A stretch of DNA of 64,000 bases. Source: Zhongshania aquimaris (lineage in GTDB: Bacteria; Pseudomonadota; Gammaproteobacteria; Pseudomonadales; Spongiibacteraceae). The notes under the pieces were generated by a model, which worked only from the letters and a program-made list of their open reading frames with translations, was not told where the DNA came from and made no database searches. Location of the stretch: assembly GCF_019312595.1 (NCBI RefSeq), contig NZ_JAHWDQ010000001.1:806001-870000 (forward strand), given 5' to 3'. A program made the position numbers and the translations under genes. The first letter of the stretch is position 1, and each line of letters opens with the position of its first letter. Positions 18,938-27,513 of the stretch are shown here, piece by piece.

Positions 18938-20359
18938 TTAGCTCACCCTGACAATTTTTAAGGTATTGGTGTGACCGTCGACACCCACTTGATCACCGGT
19001 AGTGCCTAGAATCAAATCGTCACTTACCACATGCCCACGATCTTTAATTGCATTTACGCAGCCATCAATTTCTATACCTGCTGCTGGGCTGGCAATAGCG
19101 TAAACGCCACGATATAGACTTACCCGATTGCAAGTCGCGGGGTTGCGGCTAAAGGCGAAAATCGGAATACCGGAGGTCAACCGCGACATCAGCAATACGG
19201 TTCTGCCCGTCTCGGTCATTGAGACGATCGCCTTTACACCAAGCTGATGATTGGCGGCATAGACTGCGCTCATCGCCAAGGTTTCTTCGACTGACTCAAA
19301 TTTGCGCTCAAGTCGATAGCTGGATTTGCGCGCCGAGGGGTAAAGTTCAGCGCCTTCGCAGTTGCGGGCCATCGCCTTGACTGTTTCAACTGGATAAAGC
19401 CCGGATGCGGTTTCTGCGGATAGCATGACGGCATCGGTGCCATCGAGGACCGCATTGGCCACATCAAATACTTCGGCGCGGGTCGGAACGGGACTACTCA
19501 CCATCGACTCCATCATTTGGGTCGCCGTAATGACTGGGCGATTAAGCACCCGCGCACGCTTGATAATATGCTTTTGCAAGCCAATTAAACTCGCATCGCC
19601 AATCTCCACACCAAGATCACCGCGTGCCACCATCACACCGTCACAAGCACGAATAAGCGCGTCGAGATGCTCGTCGCTGGCAACGGCTTCGGCCCGCTCG
19701 ATTTTGCCGATGATATGGGCAAAACAGCCAGCGGCTTCTAACTTAACTCGCGCATCCTCAATATCTTCGGCGCTGCTGGGGAAGGACACGGCAATAAAGT
19801 CGAGGCCAATTTGCGCGGCAAGTTTGATATCTTCCATGTCTTTTTCAGTTAAGGCCGGCGCCGACAGGCCGCCACCTAAACGGTTAATGCCTTTGCGAGA
19901 ATGCAATTTACCCACGCTTTCAGATCGGCAATAGACTTTTTCGCCCACGACCTTATCCACGCTTAAACGCAGACGACCGTCATCTAATAGCAAAACATCG
20001 CCGGCACTGACCGAGCGCGCCAAGGGCTCGTAATCTACCCCAATATGACCTGCATCGCCTTCGCCATCGGCTAGTTCGGTATCTAAAATCAGCTCGGTGC
20101 CTTTTTTAAGCTCAACTGGGTCGACAGCCAACTTGCGCAAACGAATCTTTGGCCCCTGCAAATCACCTAATAAACCAACATAGCAACCCGCTTCAAGCGC
20201 CAATTCACGAATTAAGGCTGCACGATCCGCGTGCTCAGCTGCGGTGCCATGTGAAAAATTTAAGCGGAAGACATTCACACCAGCGCTAATCATTTCTGCG
20301 AGCATTTCTCTTGAATCACAAGCAGGTCCGACCGTGGCCACAATCTTAGTTCTTCGCAT
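18938..20359 (-). CDS. pyk: Pyruvate kinase
   Basis: A 473-residue pyruvate kinase converting phosphoenolpyruvate and ADP to pyruvate and ATP in glycolysis. Diagnostic segments are MRRTKIVATVGPA, the substrate/cation loop VFRLNFSHG (about 30-38), LLGDLQGPKIR, the active-site IGKIERAEA (catalytic Lys at about 217) and MVARGDLGVEIG, and ATQMMESM, then VSMTETGRT in the C-terminal allosteric domain. The length is typical of proteobacterial enzymes. It is a housekeeping gene with its own terminator and an AAAGGA ribosome site, not obviously part of the steroid genes next to it, though those do feed pyruvate and propionyl-CoA to central metabolism. Confidence 0.97.
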   Translation of the reverse strand: MRRTKIVATVGPACDSREMLAEMISAGVNVFRLNFSHGTAAEHADRAALIRELALEAGCYVGLLGDLQGPKIRLRKLAVDPVELKKGTELILDTELADGEGDAGHIGVDYEPLARSVSAGDVLLLDDGRLRLSVDKVVGEKVYCRSESVGKLHSRKGINRLGGGLSAPALTEKDMEDIKLAAQIGLDFIAVSFPSSAEDIEDARVKLEAAGCFAHIIGKIERAEAVASDEHLDALIRACDGVMVARGDLGVEIGDASLIGLQKHIIKRARVLNRPVITATQMMESMVSSPVPTRAEVFDVANAVLDGTDAVMLSAETASGLYPVETVKAMARNCEGAELYPSARKSSYRLERKFESVEETLAMSAVYAANHQLGVKAIVSMTETGRTVLLMSRLTSGIPIFAFSRNPATCNRVSLYRGVYAIASPAAGIEIDGCVNAIKDRGHVVSDDLILGTTGDQVGVDGHTNTLKIVRVS

Positions 20360-20496
20360 GAATGGCGCTATCCTTTAAATAAATAGTGATAAAAAACCCT
20401 ATGTTACACCTCTATCCAACAGACAGCGACTAAGCAAATGTGTAGTTTTTATGATTTATTAATTTCAAACACTAACGCCGTACAAATTTTGAACAT

Positions 20497-20522
20497 AAAA
20501 AAACCCGGCTGTGCCGGGTTTT
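20497..20522 (-). terminator. Rho-independent terminator of the kshA-hsaC-hsaA set
   Basis: A perfect stem AAACCCGGC/GCCGGGTTT with a 3-nt loop, followed on the minus strand by a run of T. It lies about 20 nt after the hsaA stop. Confidence 0.92.
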
Positions 20523-20540
20523 CATTTAAAACAGGATGGC

Positions 20541-21725
20541 TTAAACGAAGAAGTCACCGTTATCCATGCCCAATCCCAAACCACCTAGATTGCGCGCAAA
20601 GCTGGTTGGGTTATTGGCCACATGCGCCCTGGCAGTGTGAATATCCAAAAAGCGCTGCTGGATTTCGCTACCCAAGAACACCGACTGACCGCCAGCCACT
20701 TCAAATAATGAGTCAATGATGTCGATGCTTTTCGTAATAACCAGCGAGGCGTGGTAGCGATAGCGAACACGATCCTCAACAGGAACCGGTTTGCCGGCTT
20801 CCACCAGCGCCATCATCGCATCGAAATTGCGGAACAGCAGCGCTTCCATCTCATCTATGCCATTTAATGCACCAGCAATACGCTCCTGCACTTGGGTGTC
20901 GCCCGCCAGCTTGGTCGGGTCGCCGCTCGCCTTATTCAGTACGGCGTGCTTATAGAGATCGACTGCCGCTTTGCAGGCACCGATCGCAGGCGTACACACC
21001 ACGCGAATAAAGGTTTGCGCCCACGGCAGTTGGTATAGTGGCGCGGTGTTCACCGCTTGGCCCGGATTTGTGCAGGCAAAGCCGTCAGTTTGTTTATGGG
21101 TCATGTAATCTGGTACAAACACATCATTGACCGCAATATCATTGCTGCCGGTGCCTTCCAAACCCATAGACTGCCAGGTATCAATAATCTCGTAGTCACC
21201 CTTTGGCACTAAGAAAGTACGATAGCCGTCACCGGGAATAATAGCGCCAAGCAAAGCCCACGTGCAGTGGTCACTACCGCTCGACCAACCCCAGCGACCG
21301 CTAAGCTTAAAGCCACCATCAACCACCGTGACCTTACCCATAGGCGCATACGATGACGAGACGCGTGTGTGGATACTGTCGCCCCAGATGGTTTGCTGAG
21401 CACGGTCATCCATAACGGCAATTTGAAATGCGTGAACGGCGATAATACCGCTTGCCCACGCCGTTGACATACAACCCTCTGCCAATGCAATTTGCATACG
21501 GAAGAAGTCTTGTGGCGAAAGCTCTAAGCCGCCGTAGCGCTTTGGCTGCAGGGCTAGGAAAAAGCCAATTTCCTGCAATTCGTCGATAGAGGCTTGCGGC
21601 ACCTTGCGCAGCGCCTTGGTTTCCGCCGCCCGCTCCCGCAAACGCGGTTGCATGTCTTTTATGGCAGCCATCATCTCTGGTACTGACAATACCTTGGTGT
21701 CACTTTTAGCTTGCGCTACGCTCAT
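20541..21725 (-). CDS. hsaA: 3-hydroxy-9,10-secosteroid 4-hydroxylase, oxygenase subunit (HsaA)
   Basis: A 394-residue flavin-dependent monooxygenase with the acyl-CoA dehydrogenase fold. Segments shared with mycobacterial HsaA, as I recall it, are FFLALQPKRYGG, the stretch SSSYAPMGKVTVVDGG, GRWGWSSGSDH, LEGTGSNDIAVNDVFVP and the short tail GDFFV. It hydroxylates the phenolic A ring of 3-HSA to the catechol 3,4-DHSA using reduced flavin from a separate reductase (HsaB), which is not in this window. The ATG at 21725 has AGGAGAAG in front; the upstream GTG at 21743 is less likely. It lies 108 nt after hsaC and is followed by a strong terminator. Context with KshA and HsaC makes the steroid role convincing. 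Confidence 0.9.
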   Translation of the reverse strand: MSVAQAKSDTKVLSVPEMMAAIKDMQPRLRERAAETKALRKVPQASIDELQEIGFFLALQPKRYGGLELSPQDFFRMQIALAEGCMSTAWASGIIAVHAFQIAVMDDRAQQTIWGDSIHTRVSSSYAPMGKVTVVDGGFKLSGRWGWSSGSDHCTWALLGAIIPGDGYRTFLVPKGDYEIIDTWQSMGLEGTGSNDIAVNDVFVPDYMTHKQTDGFACTNPGQAVNTAPLYQLPWAQTFIRVVCTPAIGACKAAVDLYKHAVLNKASGDPTKLAGDTQVQERIAGALNGIDEMEALLFRNFDAMMALVEAGKPVPVEDRVRYRYHASLVITKSIDIIDSLFEVAGGQSVFLGSEIQQRFLDIHTARAHVANNPTSFARNLGGLGLGMDNGDFFV

Positions 21726-21759
21726 CGCACTTCTCCTGTACACATTCTTAATGGCGAGA

Positions 21760-21783
21760 TGACTATCAAACTTTAAATAGTCA
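21760..21783. promoter_or_regulatory. Inverted repeat between hsaC and hsaA
   Basis: TGACTAT (21760-21766) and ATAGTCA (21777-21783) are perfect 7-bp arms around 10 AT-rich bases, 35 nt upstream of the hsaA ATG. It could be a dimeric repressor site for an internal hsaA promoter or an intercistronic hairpin. Confidence 0.35.
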
Positions 21784-21833
21784 AACCACGACCTAAACCG
21801 ATGCGACTACTCGCCGCAAAAAGCCGCGCAGAA

Positions 21834-22745
21834 TTACGCGTCTGGCATGGAAAATTTATGGCCCCACAAACTTGGCAGACTGGTGACCGTCGGGGTGAAT
21901 CCCTCCCAATCCATTTGCAACCCGTCGGTGCCAAACTCCATGGCAAAGCCAGACGGGGTAGCCATATAAAACGACAACATATTGTCGTTGGTGTGACGAC
22001 CCAAGGTCGATATTATGGGTATCTCAGCTTCTTGAACTCGATCCAAGCAGTAACCCACCTCATCGACCTCAGTGACCTCTAACATTAAATGCACGCAGCC
22101 TACGGGATTAGCCGGATCTTCATACAAGGCCAAGCTGTGGTGACGGGGGTTGTTCACATGCATGAAGTTTAAGCCCTGGCCCGGGTCATCGGGGTCCGGC
22201 GAAAATTTAAAGTGCATATAGTCACTGTCACCGAAGCCCAGCAGCTCTTTATAAAAGGCATGGGTTTCCTTCAGTTTTGCCGCTGGCAGAACTGCGTGGC
22301 CAAGCCCCATATCGCCGTTAAAGCCGGTTTCAAAACCCGATATCCCTTTTGGCGAGATAAACTTAGCGTAGTCCAACTCGCCACCCCAAAATAACTCAAG
22401 ACCATTCCCTGAGGGATCTTGCAAGCGAATCAAGCCACGAACACGACGCGCTTGTGCATCTGCCGCAGACGCCTCTTCGAAGGCCACACCCGCCGTTGTC
22501 AACTCGGCTTTGGCATCATTAAATCCCGCCTCGTCTGCCAGCTCCCAGCCACAGCGAGCTAGACGGTTCTGGTCTGACTTTACAATCGCAAAGCGATAAG
22601 GCCGCGAATCCAATTTCAAATACACATTGCCGTCTTGAGGCATTGTTGGTGCAACCATCAAGCCCAATATATTTGTACCGTAGTCTAGCCATTGCTGTGG
22701 CTCTGTCGATTCAATCACTACGTAAGCTAAGCTGCGAACATCCAT
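21834..22745 (-). CDS. hsaC: Extradiol dioxygenase for 3,4-dihydroxy-9,10-secosteroid (HsaC)
   Basis: A 303-residue two-domain vicinal-oxygen-chelate dioxygenase of the BphC/HsaC type. The Fe(II) ligands are visible in the C-terminal domain as His150 (GLGH), His219 (VHLMLEV) and Glu270 (AMEFG). The active-site segments NPRHHSLA and LGRHTNDNMLSFYM match HsaC/BphC. It opens the catechol A ring of 3,4-DHSA between C4 and C5. The start with MDVRSLAYVVIE is preceded by AGGAAG. It lies 29 nt downstream of kshA and upstream of hsaA in one minus-strand set. The hydrolase HsaD that normally follows is absent here and must be encoded elsewhere. Confidence 0.9.
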   Translation of the reverse strand: MDVRSLAYVVIESTEPQQWLDYGTNILGLMVAPTMPQDGNVYLKLDSRPYRFAIVKSDQNRLARCGWELADEAGFNDAKAELTTAGVAFEEASAADAQARRVRGLIRLQDPSGNGLELFWGGELDYAKFISPKGISGFETGFNGDMGLGHAVLPAAKLKETHAFYKELLGFGDSDYMHFKFSPDPDDPGQGLNFMHVNNPRHHSLALYEDPANPVGCVHLMLEVTEVDEVGYCLDRVQEAEIPIISTLGRHTNDNMLSFYMATPSGFAMEFGTDGLQMDWEGFTPTVTSLPSLWGHKFSMPDA

Positions 22746-22774
22746 TACTACTTCCTGTTTTTACACTAAATTAA

Positions 22775-23839
22775 TCAGGTATTTCGAAGCGCATAATCCA
22801 CAACGTATTCACGCTTCTCGTTGAACGCTTGCGGAACCTCGGCAACATCGACATAAAACTGGTTATACCACTGACGCAAACGCGTAATTGGGCCATCACC
22901 ATCGCACAAGACCGGATTATCTACCCGTGTTTTAGTATGCCAAATATGAACGTCCTGGAAAAATGCGGTGCGGTTTTGCTGTACATATTCACGCGCCATT
23001 TCCTCGTTCTGCTCTTCTGTCATACCGGCGATTTTCTTCACCGCCACACCGAATCGCAAATCGAAACTGCCGTGATTAATAGGCACATGCGTCACCAGCA
23101 AACGAGACGCGATGTCCACACCACCAGCCTGCCCGGTCATATAGGTATTCATATAGGCGGGGCCGTAGTAGGTCGCCTCGGAACTCAGAGCGCCATCTTC
23201 TGCCAGCAACTCGGAGCCACCGGTTAATTCCTGCCGATAAGTATGTTTATAGACTATATTTTTGAACTCGGTAATCGGTGCACCATGAATCGGACCAAAA
23301 TGCGCAACATCGGCCATATTGTCGATCAATTCGCGGGCATTGGTGTTGATGGTCATCAAATCCATCTGCCAGATCGTCCAATCGTCACTGAATACATCGT
23401 CGATACGTGGCGGACGCTGCTCTTCAATCGGTGGATTACCTTCGGGGTCAAACCACATAAACAGCAAATGATTTTCTTCTAAGGTCGGGTAAGAGCGGAT
23501 AACCGCTTTCGCCGGAATACGCTTAGCATAGGGAATATCGTCACAAACACCGTCTGCACCCCAGCGCCAAGCGTGGAAAGGACAGCGAATTGAGCTACCC
23601 TCTACACAACCTTCACTGAGATCGGCACCCATATGTGGACAGTAGCCGTCCAGGATATGAATCTCGCCATCGTCGCCGCGATAGGCAACCAAACGCGTAC
23701 CAAAATAATTGAGTTTGACCGGCGTACTTGTATAATCGCTCGCCAGACCGAGACAGTACCAACCGCGGGCATAGCGATCGGGTAATTCCGCTGCCTCAAT
23801 AATATGCGGCTGGCGCGGCACTTGCGCTACCTGACTCAT
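22775..23839 (-). CDS. kshA: 3-ketosteroid 9-alpha-hydroxylase, Rieske oxygenase component (KshA)
   Basis: A 354-residue Rieske non-heme iron oxygenase. The [2Fe-2S] ligands are C67-x-H69 (GYCPHMGA) and C86-x2-H89 (RCPFHAW). The mononuclear iron motif is ELIDNMADVAHFGPIHG at about residues 170-186 with the Asp-x2-His-x4-His pattern. Length and spacing match KshA, which 9-alpha-hydroxylates 1,4-androstadiene-3,17-dione so that ring B opens. AAGGAGAG lies upstream of the ATG. It is the first gene of the kshA-hsaC-hsaA set. The reductase KshB is not in the window, so electrons come from a partner encoded elsewhere. Other Rieske steroid hydroxylases are possible, but the neighbours favour KshA. 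Confidence 0.9.
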   Translation of the reverse strand: MSQVAQVPRQPHIIEAAELPDRYARGWYCLGLASDYTSTPVKLNYFGTRLVAYRGDDGEIHILDGYCPHMGADLSEGCVEGSSIRCPFHAWRWGADGVCDDIPYAKRIPAKAVIRSYPTLEENHLLFMWFDPEGNPPIEEQRPPRIDDVFSDDWTIWQMDLMTINTNARELIDNMADVAHFGPIHGAPITEFKNIVYKHTYRQELTGGSELLAEDGALSSEATYYGPAYMNTYMTGQAGGVDIASRLLVTHVPINHGSFDLRFGVAVKKIAGMTEEQNEEMAREYVQQNRTAFFQDVHIWHTKTRVDNPVLCDGDGPITRLRQWYNQFYVDVAEVPQAFNEKREYVVDYALRNT

Positions 23840-24160
23840 TGTTTCTCTCCTTCCAACTCGTTTTTATAAGGGTTCTGCATGGTGAAAAATTCTCACACAT
23901 GCCCCCCAGCCACACCATCCTCCGTTTAGACGAGCTGCACTCAATCCATAACGCACTGTTTTTATTAATTTTTTTACTAAAAAGACAAGCCCTGAGAAGC
24001 AAATCTGACGCGGAATTTAAAAAACCCATTCGCCGGTATCGCCAGCTATGGCCAGCCGTTACAATAAACCTTCGATCTGTTAGCAAGCGCCGCTTTAACT
24101 GTAAAAAGACTAAGCCGCGAAAACATATCTGCATTTATTCCCACTTAAATATGGTCACCA
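23840..24160. other. Divergent intergenic region, kshA / sulfotransferase
   Basis: 321 nt without a convincing gene; open frames here have no ribosome site and unlike composition. On the minus strand TTGTCT (23983-23988) and TAAAAA (23959-23964), 18 nt apart, could be a weak promoter for kshA within a poly-T/poly-A tract. I found no repeat or known steroid-regulator palindrome. Confidence 0.35.
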
Positions 24161-25720
24161 ATGGCAAGTAAAAAAGGCTCGAGTAAACCATCTGTCGACA
24201 AGCACGAACGAAAAGACGTCGCCATTAGCCTTCCCGGCCGCTCCGGCAACAATAAAATGCCCGCAGCGCAAGCGCTCAACTTCGCCAACCAACTAGGCAA
24301 TGACGGAAAATGGCCGGTAGTCATCGTGCTGTGCCGGCAACTACTCACTCAAATTCCGCAACTCACACGCGCCTGGCATTTACTATTTAAAGGGCTCGTC
24401 GAGGCCGGCGACTACAGCGGGCTGCTCACCGCCACCGAGCAGTATTTAAGTAGCAAGCCTCGCGACCTCACTACGCTTCTATTTCAAACAACCGCACTCA
24501 GGTTGCTAGGCCAACACGACAAGGCTTTGCAAGCTATCGACAAGGCTTTGCGTTTAGCACCAGCAAACACCAGCGCCTTGAATCAACGCGGCGTGATACT
24601 CAAAGAAATGGGAAATATGGCCGAGGCCTTAGACAGCTTTAATCGCTGCGTGCGCCTCTCGCCACTGGACGGCTACGCCTATTGGAATAGATCTGATTTA
24701 CTGCGAGACATCAATACCGAAGAACTAAAAAGCATGGAAGCGGTAGTGAGCAGGCCCGCAGTCACGGCTCACAATAAAGCGCGCATTCACTACGCCCTAG
24801 CCCGCGCTTATGAATTTCAAGGCGACACCCAAAAGCAATTTAGCCATATCGAACAGGGCGCAAAATTAAAACGCGGCTTACTCGAATATCATCACGCCGA
24901 TGAAATACAACAGACCCGCGATATTCCGAAGCACTTTAGCCAAGAGCTGCTAAAGCAAACACCACTGCCAAGAGAGACTAAAAAAGCCAGCCCAATCTTT
25001 ATTTGCGGCTTGCCACGCAGCGGCACCACCTTGGTAGAACAAATTATATCGACTCATTCCATGGTCACCGCCGGTGACGAATTAGTCGCTCTGCAGCGGG
25101 CCACAGCCGCCGTATTGCGGCAAAAGAAAATAGATAAGCCCTTCCCCCTGTGGGCCAATGACTTAAGCCCGGCCGACTGGAAAACCATCGGTGACAACTA
25201 CCAGTCAATGACGAGTGAGCTACACGGCACACCATTTTTCACAGACAAAAATTTACAAAACTATAAAGCATTGGGACTCATCCACCTTGCCAACCCCGAG
25301 GCGAAAATCATCTTTTGCCGACGCGCGCCGATGGATAATTTGTGGGGCTGCTATCGCCAGTATTTTGCTGACGGACTGCGATACACCTACGATCAAGAAG
25401 AATTAGCCGACACCTACCAGGCCGCCAGCGAGTTGTATCGCTACTGGCAAAGCGCACTGCCCGACAAGGTGTTCTTCCTAGAATACGAAACACTGATCAG
25501 CGATTACGAAGCCACCGTAAAAGCGCTACTGCACTTTCTCGACTTACCATGGGAAGAAAACTGCCTGCATTTTTTCAACAACCCCAGGCCTGTGAGAACT
25601 ACCTCCGCAACCCAGGTTAGATCGCCCATAAACACCAGCCGCGTAGATCAATGGAAAAAGTTTGAACAGCAACTTCAGCCTATGTATCAGCGTCTTATTG
25701 CACTCGGCGAGATAGAGTAA
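24161..25720 (+). CDS. TPR-domain sulfotransferase
   Basis: A 519-residue protein with two parts. Residues about 30-260 are TPR-like helical repeats (for example LDSFNRCVRLSPLDGYAYWN and KALQAIDKALRLAPANTSAL). Residues about 275-515 are a PAPS-dependent sulfotransferase with the 5'-phosphosulfate loop FICGLPRSGTTLVEQII, the 3'-phosphate segment AKIIFCRRAPMDNLWGCYRQ and the late RVDQWKKF helix. It would transfer sulfate from PAPS to a hydroxyl group in the cytoplasm. Tyrosylprotein-like, lipid and small-molecule acceptors all occur in this bacterial family. It starts divergently from kshA and is monocistronic. The presence of two sulfatase genes in the same window makes the acceptor interesting, but nothing in the sequence identifies it. 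Confidence 0.87.
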   Translation: MASKKGSSKPSVDKHERKDVAISLPGRSGNNKMPAAQALNFANQLGNDGKWPVVIVLCRQLLTQIPQLTRAWHLLFKGLVEAGDYSGLLTATEQYLSSKPRDLTTLLFQTTALRLLGQHDKALQAIDKALRLAPANTSALNQRGVILKEMGNMAEALDSFNRCVRLSPLDGYAYWNRSDLLRDINTEELKSMEAVVSRPAVTAHNKARIHYALARAYEFQGDTQKQFSHIEQGAKLKRGLLEYHHADEIQQTRDIPKHFSQELLKQTPLPRETKKASPIFICGLPRSGTTLVEQIISTHSMVTAGDELVALQRATAAVLRQKKIDKPFPLWANDLSPADWKTIGDNYQSMTSELHGTPFFTDKNLQNYKALGLIHLANPEAKIIFCRRAPMDNLWGCYRQYFADGLRYTYDQEELADTYQAASELYRYWQSALPDKVFFLEYETLISDYEATVKALLHFLDLPWEENCLHFFNNPRPVRTTSATQVRSPINTSRVDQWKKFEQQLQPMYQRLIALGEIE

Positions 25721-26132
25721 GGTCTTGCAAGAAGCTCAATAATAGAAACAATAATTAATCGCAAACGTACTTTACACCGCGCGCATCAAATACCATGCCA
25801 TATAAAGCCCAAATGTTTTCCACATTGAAACCATACTCTCAACACGTTGCGTATGGATTCCTATCTTCTAGTACTTGCTATAAAAACGCCGATGACATTA
25901 CTTATTAAGTTGATGCCAGACGAGAAATAATATTGCACTTAGCCCGCTAATTTTTAACGCAGTCGCGTCGAAAATTAAAATCCAATTACGACAAAAAGTA
26001 AGCTGCCGGCGACTTATTTGTGTACTATCTTGCGCACTATAACGGAAAATAAGCGGCTTACAGATTACCTGTTCACAATGAACTAGGTTAAATAAACACA
26101 TTCAAAACTCACTTGCGATAATAAAATAAACT
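25721..26132. other. Long intergenic region upstream of the DUF1214 gene
   Basis: 412 nt, AT-rich, no supported gene (a 67-codon minus-strand frame has no ribosome site and is implausible). It contains an inverted repeat at 26067-26088 (ACCTGTTCA, a 3-nt centre, then TGAACTAGGT with one bulged base), 45 nt before the DUF1214 ATG; this is a possible operator. I recognise no RNA gene or attachment site. Confidence 0.35.
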
Positions 26133-26705
26133 ATGCGAGTTCTTAACATTACCGTCACGTTTGGTCTCGGAATAGCGATTGGCGCTTGGTCTGCCAGCCT
26201 GATGCTAAAACACCAGCTAGATTTGTCGTCAGTGCGCAATGGCCCATGGCGAACACTATTGACCACCGGGGCGGCCGATGCGGGAATGTATCAACGGGCC
26301 GGAATAGCCGTCGGTGGTTTACTGGCCTTATCCAAGCAAGAAACGCTCTACTACACCGCCTTTGAAGACAACAGCGGAAACCAATTACAAGAAAACTGCA
26401 CTTACCGCATACTAGGGAAAGATCCTGACGCCCGCTGGTGGAGCTTAACTGCCTACGCTGACGATCATTATCTACCCCAAAACGACGACAACGCCTTATC
26501 CATTGCCAAAACAACGGTTGAGCGTGACGACGATGGACATTTTGAGATTATGGTATCGGCGAAGCCACAGCCTAAAAACTGGATATCTAGTCGCGCCGCT
26601 GGCGAATACTCTTTAACGCTGCGTCTGTACAATCCCAGCAGCCGTGTTTATGAGGCACCAGCCGCCGCCAACCTTCCCAACATTCTGCGGGAGAACTGCC
26701 AATGA
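26133..26705 (+). CDS. DUF1214-domain envelope protein
   Basis: A 190-residue protein with one N-terminal hydrophobic helix (about 5-25, signal anchor) and a DUF1214-type domain: CTYRILGKDPDARWWSLTAYADDHYLP followed by GEYSLTLRLYNPSSRVYEAPAAANLPNI, quoted in part (RWWSLTAYADDHYL; YSLTLRLYNP). It overlaps the next gene by 4 nt (ATGA). DUF1214 and DUF1254 proteins are commonly encoded side by side and are thought to act in the periplasm; no reaction is established. There is no sign it belongs to a steroid step beyond its location. Confidence 0.75.
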   Translation: MRVLNITVTFGLGIAIGAWSASLMLKHQLDLSSVRNGPWRTLLTTGAADAGMYQRAGIAVGGLLALSKQETLYYTAFEDNSGNQLQENCTYRILGKDPDARWWSLTAYADDHYLPQNDDNALSIAKTTVERDDDGHFEIMVSAKPQPKNWISSRAAGEYSLTLRLYNPSSRVYEAPAAANLPNILRENCQ

Positions 26706-27235
26706 AACGCGCAGTTCGCTGGATACTATCAATAGCGGTAATAGCGGGTGTCACTCACTTGGTAGCCATATTCATTTTACCAAGGGCATTAATGACACTC
26801 ATTGTGTTCAAAATCAGCTCCGAGGCCAACGGCGTCAACCAGCTATACCTACCAGACCGTATTACTTCTAATTCTCGGAAGATTGTTCGCCCAGCGCCAG
26901 ATCTTGCCTATGCAATTTGCGCCTACGATCTTAGCGATGGCCCCGTGTTAGCAACATTAAACACGTCTGAAACCTACTCATCGCTATCTGTGTTTGCAAA
27001 CAATACCGACAACGTTTTCGCGATCAATGATCGTGCTGTTACAGGAGATGTCGCCACGGTGCTCCTATCTAACGAGGACACCGACGTCACTCCGCCTGCA
27101 GGCGCCATTGCAGTGAAAGTCCCAAGCGACAGGGGCTTAATTCTTTGGCGGCGAGTCATTACATCGAATGCTGACTGGCCCAAAGCGGACGCAGCGCGTC
27201 GAGAAGTTATCTGTGTTCCATACCATTCAACATAA
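26702..27235 (+). CDS. DUF1254-domain envelope protein
   Basis: A 177-residue protein with an N-terminal hydrophobic segment (about 5-35), then a compact beta-rich domain with NQLYLPDRIT, DLAYAICAYDLSDGP, YSSLSVFANNTDNVF and VPSDRGLILWRRVI. This is the DUF1254 half of the DUF1254/DUF1214 pair, translationally coupled to the preceding gene. Probably periplasmic and membrane-anchored, possibly in complex with its partner. The function is unknown. No terminator with a T-tract follows, but a GNRA hairpin lies about 130 nt downstream. Confidence 0.72.
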   Translation: MKRAVRWILSIAVIAGVTHLVAIFILPRALMTLIVFKISSEANGVNQLYLPDRITSNSRKIVRPAPDLAYAICAYDLSDGPVLATLNTSETYSSLSVFANNTDNVFAINDRAVTGDVATVLLSNEDTDVTPPAGAIAVKVPSDRGLILWRRVITSNADWPKADAARREVICVPYHST

Positions 27236-27364
27236 TCCAAGGCGTTAGTTCCGAAGAGCGGAGCAGCTTAACCTTAGCTCAAGATATGCAGCTATTCGCG
27301 GCCTTAATCTTAGCTTTGCGATCAGGCAAAACCCGTTGTCATAGCAAACTAAGATGCCTACGGA

Positions 27365-27388
27365 AGTTACCATCGAAAGATGGTAACT
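27365..27388 (+). other. Perfect GNRA-tetraloop hairpin upstream of a TonB receptor gene
   Basis: AGTTACCATC-GAAA-GATGGTAACT: a 10-bp perfect stem capped by GAAA, with no T-tract after it. It lies about 125 nt upstream of the receptor ATG at 27514. It could be a stabilising or regulatory element in the receptor leader or the 3' end of the DUF1254 mRNA. Confidence 0.45.
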
Positions 27389-27513
27389 ATTAGCATAAGC
27401 AGTGTCATTACTTTACTTCTGTCCTCAATGTGATAGCGTTCAGCGTAGAAAGTCAGGTCAACATAAAAATTATAAGCTTCGCGCGCTTGTGGGCGTCTAC
27501 CCCGGAACACAAT

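Noticed and set aside
23839-24171. Plus-strand open frame of 110 codons in the kshA/sulfotransferase gap
   Set aside because: It overlaps the divergent promoter region, has a low-complexity basic composition and no family resemblance.
25898-26101. Minus-strand open frame of 67 codons in the 412-nt gap
   Set aside because: No ribosome site, unlike the coding style of neighbours; gap is better read as control DNA.
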